Below, piece by piece: positions 6,348-7,889 of a DNA stretch of 7,889 nucleotides. Origin of the DNA: Bdellovibrionales bacterium. Its GTDB lineage: Bacteria; Bdellovibrionota; Bdellovibrionia; Bdellovibrionales; UBA1609. The notes under the pieces are model-generated. The model saw only the letters and a program-made list of their open reading frames with translations, made no database searches and was not told the origin of the DNA. Position 1 is the first letter of the stretch. Each line of letters opens with the position of its first letter. A program made the translations under genes and the position numbers. Location: the NCBI GenBank assembly GCA_027451425.1, contig DAIDJH010000077.1, forward strand, positions 1 through 7,889. Direction: 5' to 3'.

Positions 6348-6965
6348 TCAATGCACGGCTTGCGCGATCACGGGCTCTTTCATCAAGAGCTTACGAATGG
6401 CGTGCAGTTTCGTGAGATCTAATTTTTTTGTTTCAGTTGGAGCCTTGACCATCATGATTTGCGGATCGGACGGATTGGTCACGGCAATTTCCGCAAGACC
6501 GGCACGGATCGATTGCACGCGTGCTTTGAGCTCGCCATTTAAATAGACGGCGATAGACCCGTCTTTCATTTCGCGAAGCTCGCTAATGGACGTCACGCGG
6601 CCTTCTTTGTCGTATGCGGTATAAACGGATTTTCTTAAAGGATCGCGCGTGTTGTTAACCACAACTTTATAGCCGTCTTTTGTGAATGTCTGGTTTTGCG
6701 ACGTAATCACGGCGGAATTGGTCCAAAATTCCACCGTATTGTTAATAACAAAATCGAACAAGAGCGCAAGCTCATATACGGGGATGATTACAAACGCGAC
6801 GTAAATGATCACGCGGGGTACGGTTGAAAAGCTGAGGTTCCATCCGGCCAACTTGCGGGTGAGGCCAAAGTTACCGGCGGCGCACCCGGTAAGTGAGGCT
6901 ACGCCAACGGACGCGGCTACGATTGCGCACAATGCGCGTGCACTTTTATTTTTTTGACTGAACAT
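6348..6965 (-). CDS. DUF3332-family lipoprotein (205 aa)
   Basis: Protein of unknown function that I recognise as DUF3332-like. The N-terminus has basic residues, a hydrophobic stretch and the lipobox LTGC (residues 25-28), so Cys28 is the predicted lipidated residue. Residues 33-42 (FGLTRKLAGW) precede a hydrophobic segment at about 51-74 (VIIYVAFVIIPVYELALLF) and the family-typical NTVEFWT (76-82). The C-terminal half (about 90-205) is soluble: a KDGYKVVVNN strand region, then DKEGRVTSI and KDGSIAVYLNGE. A lipid anchor plus an internal membrane helix is characteristic of this family. The start at 6965 is supported by AAAGGGGGG 5 nt upstream. It lies 22 nt after the cyclophilin stop, so the two are probably co-transcribed. 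Function unknown; envelope location is inferred. Confidence 0.82.
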   Translation of the reverse strand: MFSQKNKSARALCAIVAASVGVASLTGCAAGNFGLTRKLAGWNLSFSTVPRVIIYVAFVIIPVYELALLFDFVINNTVEFWTNSAVITSQNQTFTKDGYKVVVNNTRDPLRKSVYTAYDKEGRVTSISELREMKDGSIAVYLNGELKARVQSIRAGLAEIAVTNPSDPQIMMVKAPTETKKLDLTKLHAIRKLLMKEPVIAQAVH

Positions 6966-6987
6966 ATATTCCCCCCTTTGGTTTGTT

Positions 6988-7653
6988 TTAATATTCGCGA
7001 ATAATTTTAACGGACTTTATATAGATAGGTTTAAGCGGATGCTCGTTGAGAAGGTTTACGCGAGCTTCGCTAATTTTTTTCACGACGTCGAGACCTGAAA
7101 CGACGATGCCAAAAACAGGATAGACATTATCAAAATCCCGTTCTTCTTTAAACGTAATCATAAATTGGCTGCCCTCAGTGTTCGGGGCTGATCGTAGCAT
7201 CGAAACAATGCCTGGGCGATCGTGGCGCAAATCCGGATGAAACTCGTCTTTAATGGTAAAGCCTGGGCCGCCATTGCCATTGTTGAGAGGATCGCCCGAT
7301 TGCACGATAAAATCTTTGCGCACGCGAAAAAATTCAAGGCCGTTGTAGAGCGGCTTTTTAATTAGAGATTTTGTTTTTGGGTCACTCCAGGCTTTAGTGC
7401 CCTCCGCAAGCCCAACGAAGTTGGCGACTGTTTTGGGGGCGCGTCTAAAATTCAACAGAACTTTGAATGTTCCCATCGTTGTATCAAAAACTGCATACAA
7501 ATGTCGCAGCTCTTTTTGTGATGTCGGGGTTTGTGCGGGTGCTTGCGGCGAGACCTTCGCCGGAGTGGTCCCATGGGCGCGAAGTGAGAAGACGGCAAAC
7601 GCCAGGGCATAAATCAAGACAACAAGGCCAAATCGTTTGGCGGTAACCGGCAT
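6988..7653 (-). CDS. Exported cyclophilin-type peptidyl-prolyl cis-trans isomerase (221 aa)
   Basis: Catalyses cis-trans isomerisation at prolyl bonds, probably in the periplasm. An N-terminal hydrophobic segment (about residues 8-24) ending near RAHG acts as a signal peptide or anchor, followed by a Pro/Ala/Gln-rich linker (29-46). The cyclophilin domain covers about 50-221: TTMGTFKVLL, APKTVANFVGLAEG, YNGLEFFRVRKDFIVQSGDP, then NTEGSQFMITF and VFGIVVSGLDVV. Arg110, Phe115 and Gln118 match CypA Arg55, Phe60 and Gln63, and Gln163/Met165 match the Gln111/Phe113 area, so the catalytic site looks complete. An insert, KAWSDPKTKSLIKKP (87-101), is common in bacterial secreted forms. The start at 7653 has AGGAG 6 nt upstream. 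It lies between a TolB-like gene and the lipoprotein gene and probably leads a two-gene unit. Confidence 0.93.
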   Translation of the reverse strand: MPVTAKRFGLVVLIYALAFAVFSLRAHGTTPAKVSPQAPAQTPTSQKELRHLYAVFDTTMGTFKVLLNFRRAPKTVANFVGLAEGTKAWSDPKTKSLIKKPLYNGLEFFRVRKDFIVQSGDPLNNGNGGPGFTIKDEFHPDLRHDRPGIVSMLRSAPNTEGSQFMITFKEERDFDNVYPVFGIVVSGLDVVKKISEARVNLLNEHPLKPIYIKSVKIIREY

Positions 7654-7691
7654 GGCGGGCTCCTACGAATATTGAGTCGAGTAATTTAGAA

Positions 7692-7720
7692 ACGCTATTA
7701 AGACCTTAGTCTGGGGTCAA
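7692..7720 (-). promoter_or_regulatory. Candidate sigma-70-type promoter for the cyclophilin-lipoprotein pair
   Basis: Minus strand: TTGACC (7720-7715), a 17-nt spacer and TAGCGT (7697-7692), in the 71-bp gap between the TolB-like stop and the cyclophilin start. The -35 box is good (5/6) and the -10 weak (3/6). It begins 5 nt past the upstream stop. Inference by eye only. Confidence 0.4.
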
Positions 7721-7724
7721 CACT

Positions 7725-7889
7725 TTATTCGCCGCTTTCGGGGCCCCATTTAGGCTGATGGTAAGAAAGACGGTCGTGCGTGATGCGGCGCTCGTTATCG
7801 CCATTCGTATCAATAATATAAAGCTGATCGGTGCCCGTGCGGTCACTTACAAATAAAATTTGCCGACCATCTGGCGAAAATGCGGGCTC
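7725..7889 (-). CDS. TolB-like/PD40 beta-propeller protein, C-terminal 54 residues, runs off right edge
   Basis: Reads in one open minus-strand frame from the window edge to TAA at 7727-7725. PAFSPDGRQILFVSDR followed by DQLYIIDTNG and ERRIT is a textbook PD40 (WD40-like, TolB) blade: the SPDG turn, a hydrophobic strand, SDR, then a second strand and an Arg-rich turn. The end, SYHQPKWGPESGE, starts the next blade pattern (PxWGP) but stops there, which suits closure of the propeller. It could be TolB of the Tol-Pal envelope system or another PD40 periplasmic protein; the fragment cannot decide, and neighbouring Tol genes are not visible. Confidence 0.75.
   Translation of the reverse strand, partial: EPAFSPDGRQILFVSDRTGTDQLYIIDTNGDNERRITHDRLSYHQPKWGPESGE

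Noticed and set aside
7701..7718. AGAC-CTTA-GTCT / GACC...GGTC small hairpins after the TolB-like stop as a terminator.
   Set aside because: Stems are 4 bp and no T-tract follows on the minus strand; the region is better read as a candidate promoter.
1..7889. Mobile elements, CRISPR arrays, tRNA or rRNA genes.
   Set aside because: No transposase, integrase, regularly spaced direct repeats or structured RNA gene was seen; nearly all bases lie in the ordinary protein genes listed.

Overview
The window carries most of a bacterial tryptophan/kynurenine catabolic cluster (the 3-hydroxyanthranilate, or 'nba-type', meta-cleavage route), followed by an unrelated block with a C1-family cysteine peptidase, a DUF3332 lipoprotein, a periplasmic cyclophilin and the tail of a TolB-like beta-propeller protein. 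Genes are packed tightly and base composition is roughly balanced. The lipoprotein signal, exported cyclophilin and TolB-like propeller suggest a Gram-negative bacterium, perhaps a free-living or predatory Bdellovibrio/deltaproteobacteria-like lineage. That placement is inference from protein style only; no marker gene is present.

Layout. Minus strand, 2692 down to 1: 2-aminomuconate semialdehyde dehydrogenase, then 2-aminomuconate deaminase (RidA family), then 3-hydroxyanthranilate 3,4-dioxygenase, then ACMS decarboxylase, which runs off the left edge. Stops and starts touch, overlap by one base or lie 17 nt apart, so this is one operon. Plus strand, 2715 to 5395: kynureninase and kynurenine 3-monooxygenase, sharing ATGA. 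The two operons diverge from a gap of only about 22 bp. Minus strand, 6180 to 5392: the cysteine peptidase, converging on kmo with overlapping stop codons. Minus strand, 7889 to 6348: TolB-like C-terminus, then cyclophilin and the DUF3332 lipoprotein, the last two forming a likely pair.

Together the six catabolic enzymes would convert L-kynurenine to 3-hydroxykynurenine (Kmo), 3-hydroxyanthranilate (KynU), 2-amino-3-carboxymuconate semialdehyde (HAAO), 2-aminomuconate semialdehyde (ACMSD), 2-aminomuconate (dehydrogenase) and the deaminated oxalocrotonate-type product (deaminase). ACMSD in the operon draws flux away from quinolinate/NAD synthesis and towards central metabolism. Tryptophan dioxygenase, kynurenine formamidase, the lower-pathway enzymes and a regulator are not in this window.

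I see no clear undescribed system. The most unusual observations are an Asp-to-Asn change in kynureninase at the position expected to bind the PLP pyridine nitrogen, the near-absent intergenic space between the divergent operons with overlapping -10-like sequences, a Shine-Dalgarno-sequestering hairpin in front of the cysteine peptidase, and an animal-like ACMSD sequence.
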